Positions 22,539 to 34,330 of a DNA stretch of 64,000 nt are shown here, piece after piece. Source of the stretch: Gliomastix tumulicola (Eukaryota; Ascomycota; Sordariomycetes; Hypocreales; Bionectriaceae); assembly GCA_001599755.1 (NCBI GenBank), contig BCHX01000001.1, positions 5,394,001 through 5,458,000 on the forward strand, written 5' to 3'. The notes below the pieces were generated by a model. It saw only the letters and a list, made by a program, of their open reading frames with translations. It made no database searches and was not told the DNA's origin. The first letter of the stretch is position 1, and every line of letters begins with the position of its first letter. A program made the position numbers and the translations under genes.

Positions 22539-25500
22539 TCAAGAACTCCATGAAAAAGCATTTTGCGCCGACCGCACGGCCTGCTCCCAATACTGGTCCG
22601 CATTCTCCCGTTCGTTCTTAGCCTCCGCAGTTTCGGCCATGATCCCCCCGACGACGCTCTGCCATAGCGGGTTGCCGCTCCGGGTAGCCCAGACGTTGGC
22701 GGCCTGCATGCAGGAGAGCGCCTGGTCGCCGAGGACGTTGTTGTAGAGGAGGTCGCGGGCGATGACGAGGCCCATGGCAGTGGCGAGGGCGTTGCCCTTG
22801 ATGGTGCGGAGGGCCTTGCTGGCATCCTCTTTGCGCTGGTTGCGCTGGCGCGGCGGATGCGTGGCCACCGAGGCGAGGACGCACGCCCAGGCGCCCTGGA
22901 TCTCGACGTTAACGTGGTCCTGGCACAGGGGGTCCATCTCGCTGATGAGCTCGTTCGTGGCACGGTGGTTCTCGTAGGAGGGGTGCTGCATGAGCCAGAG
23001 TTGGTTCATGCCCGCCAGCAACCCGAGGTGGCGCCGGAAGCGCACCGGCGTCGGATTGTTCGAGTCTATGGATAGTAGGTCGTCCCGGTAGTGGGCAAGA
23101 GCGGTGCCGAAGTCGCCCGTGCCCTGGCTGTATACGCCGTTGAGGTAGGCGAGGTACGGCCTGATGTTCTCAGCTTGCGTGGCAGATGCCAGCATGTTCT
23201 CGGCCTTGGTCTTGTGCTCATTGACCTTATCCCAGGAGCACTGGCTGGCTGCGAAGAGACCCAGCAAGATGTGCAGGTAACATTCCGAATCGATGCGCCA
23301 ATTCCTTTGTTTCAAGGCTTTGCTGAGCGGTATCAATGGCCCCTTATCGGTGGCTGGTCTTGAATCATCCCCTGGAAGTCATTAGACAAACGGACAGTGC
23401 TTGTGCAGCGAGTGGACTCACAATGTGCCAGTAACTTGAGGCCTTCGCCCCAGAAGTCCAGGGCCTGGGTCTTTCCCCATAGATTTGGCTTATGGAGACG
23501 GACGAGACCGCCCAGGGAGAATCTAAACAGGGGGGTCAGCAACGGAAACGGAATCAGTCTTCTGGCTGCTGGAACACGTACCCCAAGGATGCGAACTCCA
23601 TCTTCGTCATGAAAGACATGACGAGAAAATCAGAGTTGCTACCGTCGTCACCCAAGCGAATAATAGAGGATGTGTCTGCGCTGATGATTTGCTGCGATGA
23701 CTCGTCTCTCCTGAAGGGAAGCATGAACTGGGCATCGTGGATAGAACCTTGCCACGCGTCAATCTTCTTCTGGAAAGTGCGCAGTCGCTCAGCCGTCTCC
23801 TCATGCTTCTCGCGATGAAGGCTCGAAAGAAGATTGATTAGCAAAGACAGGAGCTCGAGCTGAGGAATATTGACCGACGGGTCACACTGGTATTTCGCAG
23901 CCTGGGCAATGCGCTCTTGGATCATATCATGCGTCGACTTGGCAGACTTCAAGAGAATTAGGGCCTCCGTCAAGGAAGCAAACACGCAGATAGCTGCGTC
24001 GCCCCTCATCGCTGCAATCTGCTGCATTTGGCGGAGATTATCCAAGGCCAGCTGATCAGCAGAATTGCCACTCTCCATATGAAATGAGGCCTTGAGCAGC
24101 CTAAAAGCATAGTACCACGAGTAGTGTTCGTATCTAGCAGAGAGATTAGCCCCTGGGGATCGCAATCACTCTTGTCCTCAACACTTACGGCACGCAGTCT
24201 TTGATGTGCTGGTCTAGAGCTCTCAAAGCTGCCTTCTTGTTCCTCAAAAACAAGGTCTTCATCATAAGATATTGCATGCAGTACTTCAAGTCAAACATCC
24301 GGTGCTAAAGAGTGTCAGTTGTCAGCGAGGCAGCCGGAGGCTGACTTGGGGACGGCTTACCTTATCACATAACGTGATTCCTTTCGTTAAAGTCGTCTCG
24401 GTATCCATGACATTCTCCGTTTCCTCGTGCAAGATGGTGGCGTATCTTATTCTTACTTGCGCCTCTTGGCGCGGCGACAACTTTTGGCTCTGCAGCGCCG
24501 AGTCCAAACATGCGAGGCCAGTTCCAATCAGCTTATGGTAGTCTTCCACCTGATCCTCGTGCAATGTTGATGCTACGTCCTCGACGGAGCGTCGAGCTTT
24601 TCCGATAAACTCTTCTGCTAGATTGACCAGCAAGGAAGGAGTGTGATACAGAGAGGGCTTGGCAGAAATCGCTGGCGATTTGCTCACTTTCCTGGCCGAC
24701 ATAGCAGGCGACTGAGAGGCAGATTGCCGCGGACTCTGCTGGTGAGATTTGGCAGGATGTGACTTGGGCTGCATTACGGGGGTAGTAGTAGGGGAGTCGG
24801 TGTCATTCTTCTTTGTGGTGGACGTGTTTATCGAGCTCGGCAGGTTCAACGGAGACGCCAAGCTCTGCGGCGTTGGAAACGTTGATGAGACCGAAAAGGG
24901 AATCTGCTGGATGTCCTGGAGGTTCACAAATTGGAACTGTGGCTCCGCCGGGGCGTGATACTGGTGCTCCAGGGGCTGCTCTGGCGGCGGCGGTTCGGGA
25001 GGTGGCACCTCAACCTTCACCTCAGGCTCTGGTTCGGGCTCGGGCTCGGGCTCAGGGTCCACTTGTATCGGAGGCTGCAAGGGAAGTTGTACTTCAGGTT
25101 CCGGCTCCGACTCGGGCTGCGAATAGAATGGTTCGGGCGGCGTTTGCTGGAGTTGCTGTCGGGGTTGCGGTGGTGTGTGCGAAGGGCGCCGAAGCGCAGT
25201 CGCTTGCAGTTGTGGTGACGGCTTGGGCTGGATGCGCACATGAGGTTGGAAGTTGATCTGATTATCCTCGTATGCTGAGGGCGACGGCTCCGAAAATGAC
25301 TGCGACGGCGATGGTCTCTGCGGTGCCTTGATGTGAGGACGCGCCTGGGGAAGGCCTGGGCTCTGTTGTGGCTGTTGGTAGTAATGCTGCTGTGGCTGCA
25401 TTTGCGGTGAGGCTCGCGGTAGTTGCGGGGTGTTTTGCACGGGTGACTGCATATGTGCATGTTGCCGTTGCTGGAGCTGCGGCTGCATTTGCGGCTGCAT

Positions 25501-26217
25501 TTGCGGCTGGAGGGGTTGGGACGGGCGCCGCTGGTTGTTCATCTGCGGTCTCGGTCGCGGGGGCTGCTGCTGAATCTGCATCTGTGGTGAGAATTGATGG
25601 GGTGATGGTATCGACTGCTGAACCTGCTGGGGAGATGGCATGGGCTGGAACGTAGGCTGCTGGTGCTGATGGCGCTGGATCGGCGAAGGTGCCAGTTGTT
25701 GCACTGTCGCCTGTGCTGGCATCTGCTGCTGCTGCTGCTGCTGCCACATGGTCGGTGACTGCAGGAAATGCTCGTTGCCAATGGGCAGATGCATCCCTCC
25801 GCCGCCAATATCCCCCAGGCTCCCGGACCGACTAGCATTACCACCATTCACACCCTGGCCCATCCCACCGACGACCCCATTCCCATATGCGTTCGCGTCG
25901 TAGAAGCCTCCCCATTGTTGCTGATGCGGGTGCTGAAGCTGCGGGTGCTGAAGCGACTGCATGGGCGCGTGCTGCTGGCCGAAGCCGTCGAAGCTGAAGG
26001 ACATGTGCTGCTGCTGCTGTGGCGCGTGGCTGGGCATCCCTGAATGCTGCTGGGCGTAGGCGGGCTGCTGCTGCATCTGGTGCTGGGCCACGGACGGCTG
26101 CTGCTGCTGCTGCTGGTGCTGCTGGTAGAAGTCGGCCTGCGTCGCATACTGGGGGTGGTGTTGCTGCTGTCCCTGGTAGGGCGACTGCCCCGAGGGCAGC
26201 CTGCCGCCGAAGGACAT
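22539..26217 (-). CDS. MAU2: Cohesin loading factor Scc4/MAU2 (Ssl3)
   Basis: Five exons (24361-26217, 24189-24304, 23582-24133, 23422-23522, 22539-23371) give 1152 aa. Residues 1 to about 520 are low complexity: Gln-rich runs (FYQQHQQQQQQPSVAQ), then Pro/Gln-rich and EPEPEPEPEPE-like segments. From about residue 522 (SLYHTPSLLVNLAEEFIGKA) to the end is the cohesin-loading-factor family TPR-like superhelix, including YHKLIGTGLACLDSALQSQ, KLSPRQEAQVRIRYATIL, FDLKYCMQYLMMKTLF and YSWYYAFRLLKASFHME. Introns are 50-59 nt with good branch points and phases that match. In known systems Scc4/Mau2 binds the N-terminus of Scc2/Nipbl and together they load cohesin on chromatin. The long Q/P-rich extension is fungal and probably disordered. 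The start ATG at 26217 is the first in frame. Confidence 0.9.
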
Positions 26218-27305
26218 TATGTCGGGCTCATGAGCGAGAGCGGGAGGTGATGGCGATGCCGTGGCAAAGCCCCATTATCGGACGAGCCCGAATTCGATGT
26301 CAGCTTATGTGGATCGGCAGCCGGGGAAATCGTGAGCTTGGGGATCGCGGCTGTAACGCAGGACGCGTGAATCTGTCCGTCTCGCTCGGTGTCCGGGTTG
26401 GAAATGGATTGGGAAGTGGTAGTAGTCCAGCCGTCCGATCATGTGTTTTGCGAGGCAGTTGGTCGAGGTGGAGCTGAGGGCGGTTGGTCCAGAATAGGTC
26501 TAGCGTAAGTGCACTGTACCTTTCCCATGGAAGCTGCCGCAGATGATTTCTAGCTCCTTCCTCCATTGTCTGATCACGTGTGTTTCTACAGTATCCCCAA
26601 GGTGATGCCTCGTTCATTGTCCCCCTTCCCTCTGCTCTTAATATCCCTATTATCCGATTAGGCATTTAAACGTTCCCCGCTCGCCTTCTTGCCCTGTCAC
26701 CTTGACATTCATGGATACCTTGCCTTAGTAGTATATAAAGTGTGGATGCGCCTCGACGTGCAGGGTCCTGAATGGAAGCCGTGACACTGCTCAACACAGA
26801 CGACAGATCGTAAAAGCCCAAAAAACTCGACATTTCGATGGGATTTTTTGGGTGTTATACTGTAGCTGAGTGTCCGAGAACTCAGTGAGAGCTCTGAATC
26901 TCATCTTCATGCTCACCTCAGCCTCGTCGTGCAACACTCCAGGCGCCTCCCATGTGACTACCCTATAGCGATGGCAAGCTTATTACCACACTCGGACACC
27001 GGGGTATTGCGGCCGGGCATCAAAATGACCACCTTCCTGATCAGCTGCATGTCATTGGTATAAATTCTCCGTCTTGGTGAACTCCCGCGATGACATCGAG
27101 TGATCCGGCTATATAGTCGGAAGGGAAAGGAGGAGTTAGTACATGGCTTGTCGTCACTTTACAACGGATGACGCTCTCCGCCGGGTTGAACTAGGGGGCA
27201 TAGGATGAGATTTCGAGTATAAATGGCATCGAAAGCCCTACCATTGTGAGGATGGTGAAGCACAAGTCAAGCCAGAAACTTCACTTAGCCCTCAACTTGA
27301 TAATC
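26218..27305. promoter_or_regulatory. Divergent promoter region of MAU2 and AA9 LPMO
   Basis: About 1.1 kb between divergent starts. TATAAAT at 27218-27224 is about 82 bp before the AA9 ATG and is a likely TATA element for a regulated gene. TATATAAAG lies near 26731-26740. A single SYGGRG-type CreA-like hexamer (CCGGGG) sits at 26999-27004; one hexamer is weak evidence of carbon repression. Confidence 0.5.
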
Positions 27306-28280
27306 ATGAGGTCCATCTTAGCTGGAGGCTTTGCTGCCCTGGCCACTCTCACCTTGACGGTCACGGCTCACTGTGAGACCAACTCGCTATGTGATGTCTA
27401 TGTACTTCAAGAATCGAGCTGACGACCTGCCCAGACACATGGCCCAACTTCATCCTCCCAGACGGCACCGTTGACAGCCCCTTTACCTACGTTCGGTAAC
27501 ACACCTCCATCTTGACTGCCCCCTCGCCGAGCCTGACGTATAAGCCAGTGCCCATACCAACGGCGCCGACTTCCAGGACCCCCTGTTCGACCCGTACTCG
27601 ACGGACCTGATCTGCAACATTGGCGGCCTGGACTCCGGACCCGAGACCAAAGTGGCCAAGATCAACGCCGGCGACACCATCGGGTTCACCTTCACAACGG
27701 GCATCTTCCACATCGGACCGTTGTTCGTGTACCTGTCCCGGGCGCCGGACGACGACGTTCAGAACTACGACGGCTCCGGGGACTGGTTCAAGCTCCTCGA
27801 AATTGCCCCCGTGCCTAACGCGAACACAGGAATCATTGAGTATGTCTCTTTCGAATCTACGCCATGTCTGATAAAGGGGGCGTGTGACTGACACCCCCTT
27901 GATTGAAATACAGCCGAGCTTCCTGGACCACCCTCCAGCTCTACGAGTACAGCTTCGAGATCCCCGAGTCTATCCCGGCCGGCCAGTACCTTGTCCGCCT
28001 GGAGCACATTGCCGTGCACTACGCGAACGAGCCCCGAGGCACGCAGTACTACACCGCCTGCGCCCAGGTCGAGATTGCTTCCGAAGGGACCGGCGTGCCT
28101 GGGCCGCTCGTCAAGATCCCTGGCCTGTACGAGGAAGATGACCCGGGTATTCTTTTCTACCGTGGGTTTCTTCTTCTCAATGATAAGCTGATCGCGGGAC
28201 ACGGACTGACCAAATGAGACACAGCCTACGGCGAACTGAGAAATTACACTATGCCGGGCCCGGCTGTATGGGAGCCATGA
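27306..28280 (+). CDS. AA9 lytic polysaccharide monooxygenase, secreted, no CBM
   Basis: Exons 27306-27372, 27435-27495, 27549-27839, 27914-28161 and 28225-28280 give 240 aa. Residues 1-21 form a signal peptide (MRSILAGGFAALATL then a TVTA cleavage site), leaving His22 as the mature N-terminal residue, the first copper ligand. His97 in FHIGPLFVYLS is the second ligand and Tyr186 in QYYTACAQ the axial Tyr. His175 and Gln184 occupy the expected second-sphere positions, and Cys65 with Cys189 form the usual disulfide. The tail YGELRNYTMPGPAVW is also AA9-like. No linker or cellulose-binding module follows. AA9 enzymes oxidatively cleave cellulose or hemicelluloses outside the cell with copper and a reductant; substrate preference cannot be read here. 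Four introns of 53-74 nt. Confidence 0.93.
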
Positions 28281-28753
28281 ACTAACTACCTACCTATAAG
28301 AGATGGAACTGTTGCAACGCAGGCAAAGACCGGGACGCTGGAAACATGACCTCGCCGCCCCCCAAAAGTGAATGCCAATGACTTAAATAAACGTTGCAAA
28401 CCCTCGATTCAAACATTATACTGAGCGCCTAGCTGCCAATGGTATTCTACAGGATATCAAACAAAAATCCCTTTGCAGCCAATCCTAGGCCAAGATCGCA
28501 AAAACAAAAATCTTCGAAAAACAAAAACCAAGTTTCCATACGACGCCCGTGCAAAGCATCCATAAGCTTCAAAAGTATTCGCCTCTGTAAAAGAACCATC
28601 AGATATCAAGATCTCCCTCCTCCACAGTACCCTCTCGCCCCTTTTCCAAGGCCCCCCCCCCCCCCCCCCNNNNNNNNNNNNNNNNNNNNNNNNNNNNNNC
28701 CCCCCCCCCCCCCCCCAAAAAAAAAGAATCAGTAGACAAGCTGGCCGTCATTC
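28281..28753. other. Intergenic between convergent AA9 and CYK3, with assembly gap
   Basis: About 470 bp containing both 3' ends. It holds a C homopolymer split by a run of N. No coding sequence seen. Confidence 0.7.
28652..28716. other. Assembly gap of 30 N inside a poly-C tract
   Basis: About 18 C, then 30 N (28670-28699), then about 17 C. The true homopolymer length is unknown. The gap is 3' of the CYK3 stop at 28754-28756, so it does not break a gene. Confidence 0.95.
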
Positions 28754-31700
28754 CTAAACACAGTACCACTCGGCAAAGACACACCACCGGGCCGTGCGGT
28801 CTGCCAGTACCAGACCTCTCCAGACGCCCTTCTCGGAACACTTGATGATCGTCTCCCACGTGCCGCCATCGCTAATGTCGTCGTCGACGTTGAGACCTTT
28901 GCTGCCCACGCTGATGCCCTTGCGGTCCTCCTTCCTCATGAGGCGGAGGATCTTGCCGCCGGGCGTCTGGATGGCGAGCTTGGCCGGCTTCTTCCCGGCC
29001 ACGATACCCGTTGCTGAGCTCGGGTTGGAAGCTGCGCCGCTAGCAGAGGACGTGTTCATGCTCATAGCAGAACCCGGCCTCATGAATGGCACAGGACTCG
29101 TGGCGCCCGGGTTGGACGAGGGCGTCAACGGAGAGTTGGGCCCGTTGGATAGGGAGCTGGGATGCTGCCGTATCGCGAACACGAATGTGTTGTTCAGAGC
29201 CAGCTTCTGGCACTGCGGTTGCACGACGTAGATATCGTGACGCTGCGCATGGGGCGTAGGATGCCTCGTGACGAAATCGTACGGCGGATTCTCGCCCGTG
29301 TGCACAATCGGCAACGCGAAGGCGAGAGGATGTGGGATGTCCTTGATGCTGTGCATGAGCCCGCGCTTCCCAGCGTAGATCTTGAGAATGCCCTGCCCCT
29401 CGTCACCGGGCAGCAGTGCCTTGACAGTGTATCGCTTCACTCCGTTGAACCACTCGGCCTGCGCCAGGGCTCGTTTCTTGAGCACGTCGCCGCTCTCGAA
29501 CACGTCTCCGTCTGAATCTCTCGAGTACGCTCTTGCCTCCACCTCGGCCGCGATCTCGACATCGCCGGGTACGTTGAACTTGACATGGACCATTTCCAGG
29601 TCTTCGATCCTGTTCATGCAAGTGTTGTAGTCGACCATCTCTATGCCCTGTCGGAAGAAGGCGGGACACGTGCACGGGAGGTTGAGCAGCGTCTCGTGTG
29701 CCACCGGTGGCACGATGTGCTGCTGATCATGATGCTCTGGGACATGTGTCCAGCACATCTCGAGCGGCCGGGCGAGGAACCACCAGAAGTCTGCCGTGTT
29801 GTTGGCGGCTGTCGAGTAGTGACTTCGTCGTGGATTTGACGGGCTGGCCAGACAGCAATCCATCATCCGCCATTCGTTGTCGATGAGGACAGCGTTCCAC
29901 CAGTGATTCGACCGGGGCATCATGTTGAGATCCGGGACAGCGCCCGGTACTTTGAGATAGCCTCGCACAACCTCGCAGGGAATCCCGACCGCGTTGCACA
30001 TCTCCATGACCAGGACGGCATACTCCTCCGCACATGCCCTTTTGCTCTGGATGACCTGGCGGGTGTCGATCTCTCCCTCGAAATCCTCCTCCCAGCAGAT
30101 CTTCTCTGTCACCCAGGTGAAGATGGCTCGCAAGCGCTGAACATCGCTGCGGTATGGTCGGCAGACGTACGTTGTAGCTAGAGTGATGGCATTTGTCATT
30201 GGCGGCAGTCCGCTGACGAATCTCGAGCCCTTGTCGACCTGGCTCAAGTTGATGGCTTGGTAGTTGACCGGGTCGTGAACTGGCATACCATCAGCACCCT
30301 CATCTCCTTCGATGCCCTCATAGAGCTCATCGACAGGATTGAGGGTTGGATGGTCCAGCATCTGGCAGCGCTCCTTTCTCTCCGTCCGCTCGATTCTGCT
30401 GAGAGAATTCGAGCGGTTGACGTCTCGCCGGACTTGCACCCAGTCCACACCGTTGCCCAGGCCCATGTCACGAGCCGCATCTCTCGCAAGGTGAGGATTC
30501 CCGATGCCCACCATGGGATTCGTGGCTGTGCCTACAGATCGTGATAGGCCAGATGGTTTGGCAAGGTCAGCCATGCTGCCGATGGATCCAGCCGCTATAC
30601 TACCCCGACTGTTGGCCACACCCGTCTTTGCCGAATCGAAGATCTTTTTGAATATATTGCGCTTTGGTGCCTTGGGCTGCACGAGTCCTCCCAATCCGGC
30701 CCCGATATCACCAGTCGAAGAGGCCATAGCCTGAGCCGGGTTCGCCTGGTAGTTGCTGGCATGGCTGCTGTGGTACGTGACACCGGTGAAGGGGGTCTCT
30801 GGTCTCTCCGGGTCGGGTTCGGGTTCCCGCATTCCAAAGGCACTCTGGGCGCGCTGTTGATTCCGAGCCATGCTGCCGGCACTCGTGGAACTGAACCCGC
30901 TGGCGGAAGCTCCACTCCATAACGTCCTCGAAGTGCTCTGCGTTGATGAGCTCGTGTTGCTCTGGTTGCCGGACGATGCCTCGGTCGAGTTCGTCTTGGT
31001 GGTGTACGTCCTCGACACGCCCTGGCCGATATCGTAAGCCGACTTGCGCGACCGGAGCTTCTGGGCTCTTGAAGCAGAACTGCTCGACGGCCCGCCGCCC
31101 ATCGACGACTTCGGCCGCTCAAATGGCTGTCCCTTCGGCGGAGGCGGAGGCGGGGCGTCGTCTACAAACACATCATTCGAGGTGCTTGAGTTCTGTCGAT
31201 GCATCCCGGTGATCTGTCGCTCCATCCTCTCCACGTAGCTTCCCAGATGCGGAAGCTCGTCTGTTCGCTTCCGCGACCCGCTGTGGTAGGATGTGTCTTG
31301 TGAGGATTCACCACTCCAGGTCTCGTATCCCTCGTCTGAGTGTGCTATACCCATTGACGTCAAAGGTCGTATCCGGTCCGAGGCGTGATGTTTGGAGCGG
31401 CCCACCATGTCGAAAGACTCTGGAGACCAGGGATCCAGGGGAACCTCTTCGGGTGATTCTCGCCCGTCGTGTCCCCCGTATCCTTGCAGCTCTCCCAGCT
31501 GCTCCATGACACCATCCATGGCCTCTCGCAAGGGGGATGGGGTCATGTGGCTGCCGCCTGGCGAAGGTCGAGGCGAAGGAGATGCAGCCCTGGGAGTGTG
31601 ATGGCCCATCGATCTTGAATCCTGGGTTCTGTGATAGGACGCATGCGAGTCTTGCCTGGCGAGGGGGGCGGGCTCCTGGTATGACGCATTCGAGTTGTGG

Positions 31701-32754
31701 CGAGACATGACATACGGGTTGTAGGGAGCATACGAGCCGTTCGAGTCGTGCCTGGAGAGATCGTATGGCGTATTCCTAAACTCGGCACCCCCTTCCTCGT
31801 GCCGAGCAACGTGGCGATGCGGGGGAGGGGCTGGAGGAGGCGGAGAGTCTGCTCTCTGGTCACCGCCCACGTCAAAGCTGAAGTTGCGGCTGTATGATGA
31901 TGGCGCCGGCGAGGGAGCCCGAGAATGGTGCGGTGGAGGAGGACCGTGGCGAGGAGGTGCCGGCGATGGGGCCCTGGATATGTGGTCGTGGACAGGCGCT
32001 GGTGACGGCGCTCTTGAGATGTGGTTGTGCATTGGCGAGGGAGACGGTGCCCTTGAGATGTGACTATGCATCGGAGACGGAGAGGGGGCTCTTGAGATAT
32101 GATTGTGCATTGGCGACGGAGAGGGTGCTCTCGAGATGTGACCGCGCATCGGGGACGGTGACGGCGCTCTTGAAATATGACTCCGGATCGAGTGAGAGGC
32201 AGGCGGCGGCGGCGGCCCTGGAGATGGCGCACGGGAGACATTCTCGCGGATGCTACCCGCAACAGACTGCGCCGAGTTCTCTCTCGGCCTGGGCTTCACC
32301 GACTCTCGGAAGACCTCTGGCTGCTTGGCCGTGGTGTAGTGAGGGGCCTTGGCGTAGGCCTCGAAGGGCTTTCTGAACGTCTTGGACTTTGCGGGCGTGT
32401 TCTTCGGGCTGGGCGTGTGGCTGCCCGTGAGCGGGCTGACGGACCGCGTTGTCGGACGAAAGTCGGCCGGGAGAACCTCGACAAAGTTGGATGGAAAGGA
32501 GCCGACTGATCTGCGGTCTCGATAGAGCCTCCCAACCCACCACGAGCCGTCGCCCGCGTTCAAACACTCAATCAGGTCGCCCTCGATGAACCCCAGATCA
32601 CGTTTCGACTGTAGAGCGTGGGCGTTAGCACACCTTCATCTCTTCAGGAGCCTCGACACCATGTCTTCCGAGTACTTGCCTCTCCTCCCCATGAGTAAAC
32701 AGCTCGACACCAACAAGGGAACCGCCCCGGTAACGGTGGTGCGGCGGGCGGCAT
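28754..32754 (-). CDS. CYK3: Cytokinesis protein Cyk3: SH3 plus transglutaminase-like domain
   Basis: Exon 32680-32754 (25 codons, starting MPPAAPPLPGRFPCWC) joins exon 28754-32608 for 1309 aa. The join restores an SH3 domain (about residues 11-70: CRAVYSWGGE, then KRDLGFIEGDLIECL, then GSWWVGRLYRDRRSVGSFPS). The intron is GC-AG (donor GAG|GCAAGT) and 71 nt long. A long Ser/Pro-rich disordered region follows, including six tandem copies of a 13-residue HISRAPSPSPM-type unit. The transglutaminase-like core lies at about 830-960: KRACAEEYAVLV (Cys884), NHWWNAVL (His927) and WRMMDCC (Asp942). In yeasts Cyk3 works with Inn1, Iqg1 and chitin synthase Chs2 at the division site; here the expected place is the septum. 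A beta-rich C-terminal part follows. It is divergent from a germinal-centre kinase. Confidence 0.92.
31946..32179 (-). repeat. 39-bp tandem repeat (six copies) inside CYK3
   Basis: Six in-frame copies of a 39-bp unit encode HISRAPSPSPMRG, HNHISRAPSPSPM and similar, ending in two SPAP variants. The units differ at few positions, which suggests recent tandem duplication. Each encodes two Ser-Pro sites within a basic Arg context. Confidence 0.9.
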
Positions 32755-34330
32755 GTTGCCCGAATATCAAGATATGTCGTGGGATGAAGCCGTGAATTCG
32801 AAGGTTTGGAGTCTGAACCAGCCAAAGCACCAACGAGAGACTGCGGTGAGAAGCTGCACTGGCTGACTTGGACTCAGATCACCGACGAGTCAACAAGCAT
32901 TTCGCAGAGAATCCTGTACTGCCGTCCCGCTCAGCAACCAAAAAAAAAAAACCCACCAAACGAAGCGCAGAAGGTCGCAAGCTCGCCAATATTGGAACGG
33001 ATTGGAACGACTGGAAATGAGGGAATGGGAGGGAGTGGATGAAAGATGGAGATACGGATGGGGGAAATTCACAAGATGGAAGACGACGCCAGTGGAAGAG
33101 GAACAACAGATCTGGGCCCGGTCGAGCTGGCGATCGAGTCCTCTGCAGGTGGGCAAGTCCAAGTCCGAGTGACAGCTCACGAGGCGGTCGAGTCGTCGAG
33201 CATGAACCAAACAGACGTGTTGTTAGTATATACCTACGAGGTGTGTGTATCTTGCGGTGGCTGCCAGGTATCTGCCAAACGACCGACGCTGATCCTCGGA
33301 TTTGCATGGACCTCTGGAAATTCATGAGAGATTGACAACAGAGGGGTGGCGTTGCTGAGCAACGAGCGGTCAGAGCCTGGGCCACCGGGGCCAGCGCCTA
33401 ATAGTGGGCTTCTGAGAGCTGCATTTAGTGCATTTTCGGTTCCCCTGCCCACCAGCGGCCCTTGGCAATGACGCAGGGTTCTTTGGTGCACAGTGCATGC
33501 GATGACTTTGTACGGTACGAAGCTGGCGAGACAGACTCGCTTTTGGGCGCGATCCGCGGCCGAGCTACTGTCTATTATCAAGACAACATTAATTATAGTC
33601 CATTCGGATGAGACCCGTGTCGCACCGCGCTCATCTCGAATCGGACCCGTGTCTGACTCGACAGGAACCGCTGGTTTGCTGCGACCCTGCACTGTGCAAT
33701 CACCCGGTTGGCACATGGACAACTGGCGGGGGCTCCACAGCGCACGTTGTACAGCCAGAATCAGGTAGGTAAGGTACCTGCTGTCGCTGGAAGCGCCGAC
33801 CGGCTGCATTCCAATGGATCGCATCACAACCACAACCACAGGATCGGGCCATCGTCGATTCCAACACCTGCAGACGACAACACCTCACCCACCAACTCTT
33901 CTCGCGATGCTTCAACCCTCTGCGCAGATGCCCCCTCGCCTTCGTCGCAGCCGTCGCAAACTTCAGTCCAGACGCTCTCGACATCGCTAGTTCAGCCCCG
34001 CCATCTTCGCAAGCTCCCAGTTTCAACGTTTCCCGAAACGGACGAAAGTAAATAACAGCTGGGGCCAAAGCTCCATCAGCCGGAAACCCCAGCACCAGCT
34101 TCCCAGACAACCATCATTCATGCGATCTGCGAGCCGTCGTAAATACCCCGAGCCACCCGTCTTCCAGAATCTTTCGCCATTATCGCCATCTTCGTGGACT
34201 GTCAATTCTGCTGCGCTCAATCGATTCCCCATCGGCCGTGCCAGGTTCTCCCTCTCACAAACCACCTCTCTCTTCTTTCGTCTTGCCGGCAATTGAGAGC
34301 TGGACATTACACAAGCGAGGTTGAGCCACA
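32755..34330. other. Divergent intergenic region of CYK3 and the kinase
   Basis: About 1.6 kb between two start codons. It includes a run of about 13 A (32939-32951). The last 300 bp before the kinase are rich in CATC/TCGC pyrimidine tracts typical of a fungal 5' leader. No coding sequence recognised. Confidence 0.6.

Noticed and set aside
32560..32608. CYK3 starting at a non-ATG codon inside the SH3 domain
   Set aside because: An upstream exon with an ATG at 32754 and a GC-AG intron completes the SH3 domain.
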